NCBI GenBank assembly: GCA_022574775.1
Contig: JACZRI010000005.1
Span: 1 to 52,471 of the forward strand
DNA from: Patescibacteria group bacterium
Lineage (GTDB): Bacteria > Patescibacteriota > Minisyncoccia > Minisyncoccales > RBG-13-36-15
Direction of reading: 5' to 3'
Length of the DNA stretch: 52,471 bases
A program made the position numbers and the translations under genes. Of this stretch, positions 28,686-36,696 are shown in pieces. The notes under the pieces are model-generated. The model was not told the DNA's origin and made no database searches. It worked only from the letters and a program-made list of their open reading frames with translations. Each line of letters opens with the position of its first letter. Position 1 is the first letter of the stretch.

Positions 28686-29516
28686 ATGTTTGATTTTGAT
28701 TTCCAAACAATTTTGCAATCTATTCTTCAATGGTTTCTGAACCCTGGCCTGAGAATTTTCGCAATTATTATCGGCGGCATTATTGTATATAAAATTTTTA
28801 AAAAATTCAGCCTGCATTTAATAGGAGTTATAACCAAAAAAACTTACGCTGATCAAGATGAAGAGGCTTTAGAGAAAAGAACTAAAACTCTGGCTCAAAT
28901 TTTTTTGATGGCCGGAAAAATAATGATTATGTCGATAGTTGCTCTAATGATTCTTCCAGAATTCGGAATCAATATTGGAGCGCTTTTAGCTGGATTAGGA
29001 GTTTTAGGATTGGCGATCGGCTTTGGTTCTCAAAGTTTGGTCAAAGATATAGTTTCCGGCCTCTTTATTTTAATAGAAGACCAATATCGAGTGGGAGACT
29101 GGGTTAATATTGACGGCACCGAGGGAAAAGTGGAAGATATTAATCTCAGGCGAACCATTCTTCGGGGGTTGAACGGCGTTCAATATTTTATTATCCACAG
29201 TACTATCAAGAAAGTTTCTAATTTGAGTAAAGGATTTTCCCGAGTAGATATGAATATTGCTTTGGGTTATGAAGTTAATCTTGATCGGGCAATAGAAATT
29301 ATAAATAAAACCGGCAAGGCATTAGCCCAAGATACTCAATTTCGCGCCATTATTACCAAACCTCCGGAAGTTTTAGGAATAGAAAATATTGAAGGGGATA
29401 AGGTATCGTTAAGAATTCTAGGTGATACAAAACCTGGAAAACATTGGGAAGTTGCCAGAGAACTGAGAAAAAGAATCAAAGAAACATTAACTAAAGAAGA
29501 AATAACAATGAAGTAA
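28686..29516 (+). CDS. MscS-family mechanosensitive ion channel
   Basis: GLGVLGLAIGFGSQSLVKDIVSGLFILIEDQYRVGDWVNIDGTEGKVEDINLRRTILRGLNG. Confidence 0.93.
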   Translation: MFDFDFQTILQSILQWFLNPGLRIFAIIIGGIIVYKIFKKFSLHLIGVITKKTYADQDEEALEKRTKTLAQIFLMAGKIMIMSIVALMILPEFGINIGALLAGLGVLGLAIGFGSQSLVKDIVSGLFILIEDQYRVGDWVNIDGTEGKVEDINLRRTILRGLNGVQYFIIHSTIKKVSNLSKGFSRVDMNIALGYEVNLDRAIEIINKTGKALAQDTQFRAIITKPPEVLGIENIEGDKVSLRILGDTKPGKHWEVARELRKRIKETLTKEEITMK

Positions 29517-29543
29517 AAATAATATCGGAGTAATTTTAACAAG

Positions 29544-29567
29544 AAAGCCCTTTTCGGGCTTTTTTAT
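29544..29567 (+). terminator. Rho-independent terminator downstream of mscS-like gene
   Basis: AAAGCCC-ttttc-GGGCTTTTTTT. Confidence 0.8.
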
Positions 29568-29571
29568 TTAG

Positions 29572-29655
29572 TGCCGCGGGAGGGACTCGAACCCACACGA
29601 CCTCTCGGTCATACGATTTTGAGTCGTACGCGTAAACCAATTCCGCCACCGCGGC
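29572..29655 (-). tRNA. tRNA-Leu (anticodon CAA), CCA not encoded
   Basis: Minus strand GCCGCGGTGGCGGAATTGGTTTACGCGTACGACTCAAAATCGTATGACCGAGAGGTCGTGTGGGTTCGAGTCCCTCCCGCGGCA; GCCGCGG/CCGCGGC acceptor, anticodon loop CTCAAAA, long variable arm. Confidence 0.95.
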
Positions 29656-29680
29656 TCATTCTAACTTATCAAATTTTCAC

Positions 29681-31792
29681 TCATTTTTCAACTTTAAAAC
29701 CGCACTCTTTATTAGAACATTTAATCTGCTTTCTCGGAGTTTCAACTAAAAGTGAGTTACATTGAGAGCATTTTTCTCCGGTAGGTCTATTCCATAAAGC
29801 AAAATCGCATTTTGGGTACGTGTTGCAGGCATAAAAAATTTTTTTCTTTCTGGTTCTTTTTTCAATAATCTCGCCATTTTCGCATTTTGGACATTTAATT
29901 CCCAAGGTTATTTTTTCAAGAGCTTCTGTGTATCTGCATTCTGGAAATTTGGAACAGGCATAAAACCTTCCAAATCTTCCTAATTTAATTATCAGAGGAG
30001 AACCGCATTCAGGACAAATTTTTTCTGTTTTTTCTTCTGCGATTTCTTTTTTTGAAACCTCTTCGTATTTTTTCTGGAGGTTTTCTTCAAAAGGGCCGTA
30101 AAATTCTTTTAAAACCTTTACCCATTGCTCCTTTCCCTGGGCTATTTTATCTAAATTATCTTCCATTCCTGCTGTAAATTTAATATCAACAATTTTTGGA
30201 AAATGATTTACCAAAAGATCGTTAACCACGGTTCCTATTTCGGTAGGTCGGAATTTTTTCTGGTCGTCTTTCTCAATATAATTTCTTTCTTGAATTACTG
30301 ATAGGGTTGGGGCGTATGTTGAGGGCCTGCCAATTCCATTCTCTTCCAGAGTTTTAATAAGAGTAGCTTCAGTGTATCTTGGAGGTGGCTGGGTGAAATG
30401 TTGAGAATTAACGAGCTTTATAAGTTCTAAGGTTTCTTTTTCCTTTAATTGCGGTAGTTTTTTCTCTTCAAATTTAATTGGGTAGATTTTTAAAAAACCA
30501 TCAAATTTTAAAATAGATCCATTTGCCTGAAAGATATAATTTTTATCTCCTGCTTTTTGTTTTTTACCTTTAGTTTCAATCTCAACTTTTGTTGAGTCAA
30601 AACTGGCTTGCGCCATTTGGCAGGCAGTAAACCTTCGCCAGATAATGTCATAGAGTTTCAATTGGTTTTGGTCTAATTTTTCCTTGCCCTTCATAGCTTT
30701 CTTGTCCGCAGAAGCTTTAGCGGAGGCGGAAGCGAAGGAGGATGGAACTCGATTCGGATACGCAGGCCTGATAGCCTCATGAGCTTCTTGTACTCTGCCT
30801 TTTGCTTTGTATTTTCTCAAAAAACCTGCCCAGTATTTTTTACCATAATTTTGAGTAATAAATTTTTTCGCAGCAAAAAGAGAAAAATCGGAAAGATTAA
30901 AAGAATCGGTCCTGTGGTACGTTGTCAGTCCCTTTTCATAGAGCTGCTGGGCAATTCTCATCGTAAATTTAACTGGAAACCTAAACCTTTTCCAAGCTTC
31001 CTGCTGCAATGTACTGGTAATGAAAGGAGGCAGGGGATTTCTATTTACTTCTTTTTTTTCAATATTTACTATTTTATATTCAGCGTTTTCTAAGTCTTTT
31101 ACGATTTTCTCTGCTTCTTTTTTTGTTTTGATTCCCAGTTTCGGAATTACTTTTCCATCCTTCTTGGCCAATAGCGCCTCAAACTTATCATCCTTTAGTT
31201 TTTGTAGTAAGGCTGCGATAGTCCAGTATTCTTGTGGAACAAAATTTTCAATTTCTCTTTCTCTTTCTACAACCAACCTTACTGTTACAGATTGCACTCT
31301 TCCTGCAGATAGTCCTCTTGCTACTTTTTTCCAAAGAAAAGGAGATAGTTTATAGCCTACAATCCGATCTAAAATTCTTCTTGCCTGCTGGGCATTGACT
31401 AGTTTCATATCAATTTTTCTTGGATTTTTTAACGCTTCTTCGATTGCCTGTTTCGTAATTTCATGGAACACAATCCTTGAGGCGTCTTTTAGTCCTAAAG
31501 CTTTCATTAAATGCCAGGCAATGGCTTCTCCTTCTCTGTCTTCATCAGTTGCCAGAATGGTTGATTCTGTATTCTGCACTGATTTTTTTAAAGATGTAAT
31601 TGTTTTTCTCGCTTTCGTGGGGATAACGTACTTTGGCTCAAAATCCTTTTCAATATCAACGCCAAATTCACCTTTTGGCAGATCTCGAATATGGCCGTAG
31701 GAAGACAAAACTAGGAATTTTTTTCCTAAAAATTGCTGAAGTGTATTTGCTTTAGTTGGGCTTTCTACTATTACTAAGTCCATAAATTTCAA
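29681..31792 (-). CDS. topA: DNA topoisomerase I
   Basis: LVIVESPTKANTLQQFLG; TDEDREGEAIAWHL; YHRTDSFNLS; three C-terminal zinc-finger motifs (CPECGSPL..., CPKCENGE..., CSQCNSLL...). Confidence 0.96.
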   Translation of the reverse strand: MKFMDLVIVESPTKANTLQQFLGKKFLVLSSYGHIRDLPKGEFGVDIEKDFEPKYVIPTKARKTITSLKKSVQNTESTILATDEDREGEAIAWHLMKALGLKDASRIVFHEITKQAIEEALKNPRKIDMKLVNAQQARRILDRIVGYKLSPFLWKKVARGLSAGRVQSVTVRLVVEREREIENFVPQEYWTIAALLQKLKDDKFEALLAKKDGKVIPKLGIKTKKEAEKIVKDLENAEYKIVNIEKKEVNRNPLPPFITSTLQQEAWKRFRFPVKFTMRIAQQLYEKGLTTYHRTDSFNLSDFSLFAAKKFITQNYGKKYWAGFLRKYKAKGRVQEAHEAIRPAYPNRVPSSFASASAKASADKKAMKGKEKLDQNQLKLYDIIWRRFTACQMAQASFDSTKVEIETKGKKQKAGDKNYIFQANGSILKFDGFLKIYPIKFEEKKLPQLKEKETLELIKLVNSQHFTQPPPRYTEATLIKTLEENGIGRPSTYAPTLSVIQERNYIEKDDQKKFRPTEIGTVVNDLLVNHFPKIVDIKFTAGMEDNLDKIAQGKEQWVKVLKEFYGPFEENLQKKYEEVSKKEIAEEKTEKICPECGSPLIIKLGRFGRFYACSKFPECRYTEALEKITLGIKCPKCENGEIIEKRTRKKKIFYACNTYPKCDFALWNRPTGEKCSQCNSLLVETPRKQIKCSNKECGFKVEK

Positions 31793-31799
31793 TACTTTA

Positions 31800-32663
31800 C
31801 TATTTTTTAAGAGAGTAAATTCCTCCCCCTAAATTTCTTATTTTTCCTTTGATTTCTAAAATAGCTAAGAAGGAATTTACGGTAGCAGGAGCCAGCCCTG
31901 TTTTTTTGATAATTTTATCAATGTTTAAAGCTTCCTCCATCAACATTATTAATATCAATTCTTCTTCTTTTGTATCTCCTTTCAGTTCCTTTTTTTTCCC
32001 CATTCTTGGGAGATTTAATTCTTTCAAAATGTCTTCCGCGCTTACTACTAATTTTACCCCTTTTTTGATTAAAATATGAGGGCCCCGAGAATTTGGAGAA
32101 TAAATGGAACCTGGGACAGTAAAGACTCTCCTTTTTTGTTTGAAAGCATCATTGGCCGTAATTAAAGCTCCTGACTTTTCTTTAGCTTCAACTACAAGAA
32201 CTCCGAGGGATAGTCCAGAAATTATTCTGTTTCTCCGAGGAAAATTTTGTTTCAATCCTGGAGTTCCTGGAGGATATTCTGAAATTAAACATCCCCCTGA
32301 TTCAATAATTTGTTTGGCTAATTTTACGTTTGATTGAGGATAGATGCTTTTTTCGTCAATACCAGTTCCTAAAACCGCGATAGTCCTTCCGCCATTTTCA
32401 ATAGTTGCCTGATGCGAGAAAGTATCAATGCCAGGCGCTAATCCCGACACAATAGTTAAACCAGCTTCAGCCAAATCTCCTGCAATTTCAAAAGCTACTT
32501 GTTTTCCATAGGGCGAGAATCTCCTTGTCCCAACCACCCCAAAACAGATATCATCAGGATTAAGTTCACCCTTAATATAGAGTGTTTTTGGAGGATCATA
32601 AATTTTTTTTAATAGTTTAGGATATTCTTTATCTTTTATATTCAGAGTTCTTATATCTTCCAT
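31800..32663 (-). CDS. dprA: DNA-processing protein DprA/Smf
   Basis: GVVGTRRFSPYGKQVAFEIAGDLAEAGLTIVSGLAPGIDTFSHQATIENGGRTIAVLGTGID. Confidence 0.94.
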   Translation of the reverse strand: MEDIRTLNIKDKEYPKLLKKIYDPPKTLYIKGELNPDDICFGVVGTRRFSPYGKQVAFEIAGDLAEAGLTIVSGLAPGIDTFSHQATIENGGRTIAVLGTGIDEKSIYPQSNVKLAKQIIESGGCLISEYPPGTPGLKQNFPRRNRIISGLSLGVLVVEAKEKSGALITANDAFKQKRRVFTVPGSIYSPNSRGPHILIKKGVKLVVSAEDILKELNLPRMGKKKELKGDTKEEELILIMLMEEALNIDKIIKKTGLAPATVNSFLAILEIKGKIRNLGGGIYSLKK

Positions 32664-32708
32664 TAAAGAGAGTGTAGCACTAAATTTAAAATTTATAAAT
32701 TTTGCAAC

Positions 32709-34694
32709 TTATAACTTGCTCTTTTTTATTTTTTCAATAGCATCAGATAGCATCTGGCAATATAAATTCAACCCCACAGCATTCATACTTCCAGACTGTT
32801 CCTTTCCTAAAATATTTCCTGCGCCTCTCATTTCCAAATCTTTTAATGCAATTTTGTAGCCAGACCCTAACTCTGTTGCTTTTTTTAAGGTTTGTAATCT
32901 TTCTTTCGCCAAGTCAGACATATGTTCACTGTGAAAGAAGTAAGCAAATCCCTGTAGATGAGACCTGCCAATTCTCCCTCTTATTTGATAAGCTTGCGCT
33001 AAGCCCAGTTTGGTTGCTTCGGCTACAATGAGAGTATTTACATTCGGTAAATCCAAGCCGTTTTCAATGATGGTGGTAGCAACTAAGATATCAGTTTTTC
33101 TATTTTGAAAATCAGTCATTACTTTTACTAATTTTTTTTCTTTTAACCTGCCATGGGCAATATCAATTATTGTCTTGGGAAACAAATTTTCCAAGAAATT
33201 TTTTACTTTTTCAATTGTTTTTACTTGATTATGCAAATAATATACTTGTCCTCCTCTTGAAATTTCTTTTTCTACAGCATTTTGAATAGTTTTCCTTGAC
33301 CAGGGCAAGACAAAAGTTTTTATTGGCAATCTTCCTACCGGAGGTGTTTGAATCAAACTGATTGTTTTAATGGAAGAAATAGATAGATATAATGTTCGTG
33401 GGATAGGGGTTGCGGAAAGAGACAAGATATCCAGTTGAGTTCTTATTTTTTTTAATTTTTCTTTTTGTTTTACCCCAAATCTTTGCTCATCATCAATAAT
33501 TAACAACCCTAACCCTTCAGCTTTTTCAAATAGGTGCGGGGCAACATCTTTAGATAAAATTCGATGAGTGCCAATTAAGATATCAGTTTTTCCTGATTTT
33601 AAATCTTCAATGATTTTTTTTTGCTCTAATTTTGTTTGAAACCTTGATAATAACTGAATTTTTATTGGGAATTTTTCTAATCTTGTTTTGAAACTTTGGA
33701 AATGCTGATTTGCTAAAATGGTTGTCGGGCAAATAATAGCTGCTTGCCTGCCGGACTTTACTGCTTTTACTGCCGCTCTTAAGGCAACCTCTGTTTTTCC
33801 AAATCCGACATCGCCGCATACCAGTCTATCCATAGGAAATTCTTTTTCCAAATCTCTTTTTATATCTTCAATAGTTTTAGCTTGATCTGGTGTTTCCAGA
33901 TATTGAAACGAGCTCGCCAATTGAAAATCAATTTCATCGTCTGGCAGATATGGAGGACGTTTTTCGATTTCTCTTTTGGCATAAATATTTAAAAGTTCTC
34001 CGGCAAATTTTATAGCATCTTCTTTTATTTTCTTTTTCGTCTTTTGCCAGGCAAGGCTTCCCAAACGTGAGACTCTTGGAGTTACAAAACCAACATAGCG
34101 GGACAGTTTTCTTTCCAAGCCTACCGGAACATATAGTTTATCTCCCTGGGCATACTCCAACTGATAGTATTGTTTACCGTTAATTATTAATTGTTGATTG
34201 TGAATTCCTATGCCGTGATCTAAATGAACTATATAATCTCCCGGTTTTAGCCCTTTCAAATCTGAAAATAACTTTTGAGATTTTAATTTCTTTTTTAAAA
34301 TTTTTTTTATTGATACTTCGTTCTCAATTTGAATTGATAGTTTTTCAATATGTTCAATTTTATTTCCAAAGAATTCAAAACGAATGGCATGATTAGAATT
34401 TATAGGGAAAACATCAATAATTCCTCCTCTCTGGGAAAACTCTCCTGGTTCTGAAACTTGGAAAACCTTTTCGTAGCCCATTTCATCTAATTTTCTCAAA
34501 AACTGAGAAAAATGATACGATTGATTTTTTTCTACAAATATAGTATTGTCTTGAAAAAAAGTTTGCGTTTTCCTAGCTTCTAAAATTTTCTCTAAATTTT
34601 TTTCAAACCAAAAATTTTCCCTTTCCAAGAAGTAAGGGGTTATACCGGCAATAAAGGCTCTCCTGATAGTATCTGTACTTGACAATTCAATCAC
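32709..34694 (-). CDS. mfd: Short transcription-repair coupling factor (Mfd-like; RID plus translocase domains)
   Basis: PGEFSQRGGIIDVFP; GDYIVHLDHGIG; CGDVGFGKTEVALRAAVKA; DDEQRFGVKQKEKL; QIRGRIGRSHLQGFAY; 661 aa only, GTG start. Confidence 0.9.
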   Translation of the reverse strand: MIELSSTDTIRRAFIAGITPYFLERENFWFEKNLEKILEARKTQTFFQDNTIFVEKNQSYHFSQFLRKLDEMGYEKVFQVSEPGEFSQRGGIIDVFPINSNHAIRFEFFGNKIEHIEKLSIQIENEVSIKKILKKKLKSQKLFSDLKGLKPGDYIVHLDHGIGIHNQQLIINGKQYYQLEYAQGDKLYVPVGLERKLSRYVGFVTPRVSRLGSLAWQKTKKKIKEDAIKFAGELLNIYAKREIEKRPPYLPDDEIDFQLASSFQYLETPDQAKTIEDIKRDLEKEFPMDRLVCGDVGFGKTEVALRAAVKAVKSGRQAAIICPTTILANQHFQSFKTRLEKFPIKIQLLSRFQTKLEQKKIIEDLKSGKTDILIGTHRILSKDVAPHLFEKAEGLGLLIIDDEQRFGVKQKEKLKKIRTQLDILSLSATPIPRTLYLSISSIKTISLIQTPPVGRLPIKTFVLPWSRKTIQNAVEKEISRGGQVYYLHNQVKTIEKVKNFLENLFPKTIIDIAHGRLKEKKLVKVMTDFQNRKTDILVATTIIENGLDLPNVNTLIVAEATKLGLAQAYQIRGRIGRSHLQGFAYFFHSEHMSDLAKERLQTLKKATELGSGYKIALKDLEMRGAGNILGKEQSGSMNAVGLNLYCQMLSDAIEKIKKSKL

Positions 34695-34707
34695 TATAAA
34701 TTATAAT
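34679..34707 (+). promoter_or_regulatory. Consensus sigma70-type promoter
   Basis: TTGACA (34679-34684), 17-nt spacer, TATAAT (34702-34707). Confidence 0.75.
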
Positions 34708-34743
34708 ATAATATTTAAGAGAAGGAGTCAAAAAAGAGATATT

Positions 34744-34892
34744 CTCCGGCCTGTCTGGGAGAAGCTTCCCGCCACAGTTTCTTTGAAATTGCGGATGTGG
34801 TAAAATAGGCAATCCCTCCTTCGCCTAAAGCACTTACTTAGGATTCGCTGGAAAATTTCAGTTTGATCCTAGGACTCTCAGACAGACCGGAG
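34744..34892 (+). ncRNA. Large structured RNA/leader with tRNA-Leu-like internal segment, unassigned family
   Basis: 18-nt arms 34744-34761 and 34875-34892 pair with 16 WC pairs, one G:T and one mismatch; internal hairpins CCACA/TGTGG, TAGGC/GCCTA, CTTAGGAT/ATCCTAGG. Confidence 0.6.
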
Positions 34893-34927
34893 GGTTAGCT
34901 CTTTATATTCTCAATAGGAGGTGGATA

Positions 34928-35514
34928 GTGAAGCAGAGTTCGTTGATTGTCATTCTGATTTCTATAATCGTTCTAGTAGTTTTAGCATTTCGTGATTTTG
35001 GCAACGAGCAGTCAATAGAGAACAGATATTTTTCTGCTAATTCAGTTCAAGAACAAGAACAGGTTATTAAGCCGCAACCGACTTTGATAGGTACGAGGTG
35101 TCCTACGGCCTCCATGTCGGACTTTGGCCTGGCACTGTTCAACGCTATCAACAATGAGCGGATACAGGCAGGGATATCAGTTTTAGGTGCTTACGGATGC
35201 GCGGTCTATGTTGCCCAACTCCGCTCCGACGACCTGGCCAGTCTCAACTATTTCGCCCACACCAGCCCGAACGGCGACACCGCGTTCTTGCTGCTGGACG
35301 CCAATCGCGTACCGCACGGCTGGGCAGGAGAGAACCTGGCCCGCAATAACTACCATGACGATCAGACGGTGGCAGTCGCTATCAGTGATTTGATGGTGAG
35401 CGAGGGTCACCGAGCGAATATCCTGAAAGCAGCTTTACTCACTTGGACGTCGCAGTGGCTATCGACGGGACAGGTATGAAATACTACACCATGATTTTCA
35501 TTGGTCCGCCCTAG
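34928..35514 (+). pseudogene. CAP/SCP-domain (YkwD-like) membrane-anchored protein with apparent frameshift
   Basis: N-terminal TM; AINNERIQAG, YFAHTSPNGDTAF, GWAGENLA, SEGHRANILKAA; frame 0 ends at 35479, but the -1 frame from 35434 continues FTHLDVAVAIDGTGMKYYTMIFIGPP* to 35514. Confidence 0.75.
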
Positions 35515-35544
35515 CTCATTGAAAAGGAAGAAAAAGGAGGAGAG

Positions 35545-35922
35545 ATGCAGATCTTTGAGCTGAAAAGAAGCTTGGCAAATATTTTGGAAATACCAGAAGA
35601 TCCAGTAAGGTGGGTAGGGATATCATTATTGAATCAAGAAAAGTTCCTTGGACAAAGGTCTTCCCCTAAAATGCTGGCAATGTTAGTAAGGGCTTTTTCT
35701 TTAGAATTTGTATGGGAAGAATTTGAGGAAGTATTGAAAAAAGCGGGCAAAGATTTAAATACTGAGCTTTCGCATGAGGAAATAGAAATATTAGTTGATT
35801 TAACTAAGCAGTTCTTTGATGAAGTAGAAATAGCCAGGTATGGACGAATGTCGAGTGTAGAAATTAGGAAAGATAAAGATGTGTTCCTCGAGGCGGTTTC
35901 GGTTGTTAAAAGTTCTTTATAA
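35545..35922 (+). CDS. Hypothetical protein
   Basis: ORF with SD (aggaggagag) and downstream terminator; no family recognised. Confidence 0.6.
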   Translation: MQIFELKRSLANILEIPEDPVRWVGISLLNQEKFLGQRSSPKMLAMLVRAFSLEFVWEEFEEVLKKAGKDLNTELSHEEIEILVDLTKQFFDEVEIARYGRMSSVEIRKDKDVFLEAVSVVKSSL

Positions 35923-35923
35923 G

Positions 35924-35954
35924 AAGGCTGGTTCTTTGAGCCAGCTTTTTTGTT
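35924..35954 (+). terminator. Rho-independent terminator
   Basis: GCTGG-ttctttgag-CCAGC-TTTTTT. Confidence 0.65.
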
Positions 35955-36614
35955 TCACTGATTATATTTTTGCCGAGCTTTTTCTATTCCTTCTTTAATT
36001 ATCATTTCAATTACGAGAAAACTTTTTTTAATAATTTCTTTTATTTTTCCCTCCTCTTTTTTGTTAAATTTTTCGAGAACAAATTTATCTACACCTTTTG
36101 GTTTAAAATCTTGAGGGCAAATTCCAATTCTTACTCTGATAAAATTTTTCGTTCCCAATTCCTTGATTATTGATTCAACTCCTTTGTGACCGGCTGATCC
36201 TCTGTCAATTGAGATTCGAACCGTTCCCAAGGGTAAATCGATGTCGTCGTGTACTACAATTAAGCTTGTATTTTGCCGCCTTTGGCGTCGCCCCTGGCGA
36301 ATCTCGCCAACGGCGGGAGTCTCGCCTCTGGCGGGTATCTTGCCGCCCTTGGCGAGCCTCGCCTCTGGCGGGTATCTTGTAGTCAGGGATTTTACTGCTT
36401 TGCCAGAATTATTCATAAAGGTTTCTGGGAGGGCAAGGATTATTTGTTTTTTATCAAGCACTCCTTTTGAAATAAGGGCATTGAGCCTTTTTTCGATTCT
36501 GAAATCTAAAAAGCGAGATGCCAGTTGCCAACTGTTTATTACCAGCCTGCCAATGTTATGACGAGTATTTTGAAATTTTTTTCCTGGGTTACCTAAGCCT
36601 ACGATTAAAAACAT
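35955..36614 (-). CDS. pth: Peptidyl-tRNA hydrolase (with palindrome-encoded insertion)
   Basis: LIVGLGNPGKKFQNTRHNIG; LPETFMNNSGKAV; VVHDDIDLPLG; SAGHKGVESI. Confidence 0.94.
   Translation of the reverse strand: MFLIVGLGNPGKKFQNTRHNIGRLVINSWQLASRFLDFRIEKRLNALISKGVLDKKQIILALPETFMNNSGKAVKSLTTRYPPEARLAKGGKIPARGETPAVGEIRQGRRQRRQNTSLIVVHDDIDLPLGTVRISIDRGSAGHKGVESIIKELGTKNFIRVRIGICPQDFKPKGVDKFVLEKFNKKEEGKIKEIIKKSFLVIEMIIKEGIEKARQKYNQ
36284..36318. repeat. 35-nt palindromic family copy inside pth
   Basis: GGCGTCGCCCCTGGCGAATCTCGCCAACGGCGGGA; 30/35 matches to the copy downstream of hisS. Confidence 0.85.
36321..36379. repeat. Direct 22-nt repeats inside pth insertion
   Basis: CTCGCCTCTGGCGGGTATCTTG at 36321-36342 and 36358-36379, identical. 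Confidence 0.9.
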
Positions 36615-36696
36615 TAATTTATTATATCATTTTTACCTTATCTTGAGCATGCCGAAGTGTTGATAAATAAAAAAAACCTGCTATAATGAAAAAGTT

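Noticed and set aside
29571-29765. + strand 64-aa ORF (MPREGLEPTRPLGHTIL...)
   Set aside because: Runs antisense through the tRNA-Leu gene and into topA; a typical spurious tRNA-antisense ORF.
34791-34877. Functional tRNA-Leu(UAG)
   Set aside because: Acceptor 5' strand GCGGATG has no 3' partner and the D-like region is disrupted; kept only as a tRNA-like observation.
35183-35410. ORFs of 75 aa (-) and 68 aa (+) in the CAP gene
   Set aside because: GC-rich sequence opens alternative frames; the CAP-domain frame has clear motifs.
36284-36385. CRISPR array
   Set aside because: Only two identical 22-nt units in a coding insertion; no regular spacer structure or cas genes.
36170-36561. + strand ORFs over pth (70, 106 and 65 aa)
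   Set aside because: Open frames produced by GC-rich palindromic repeats antisense to pth.
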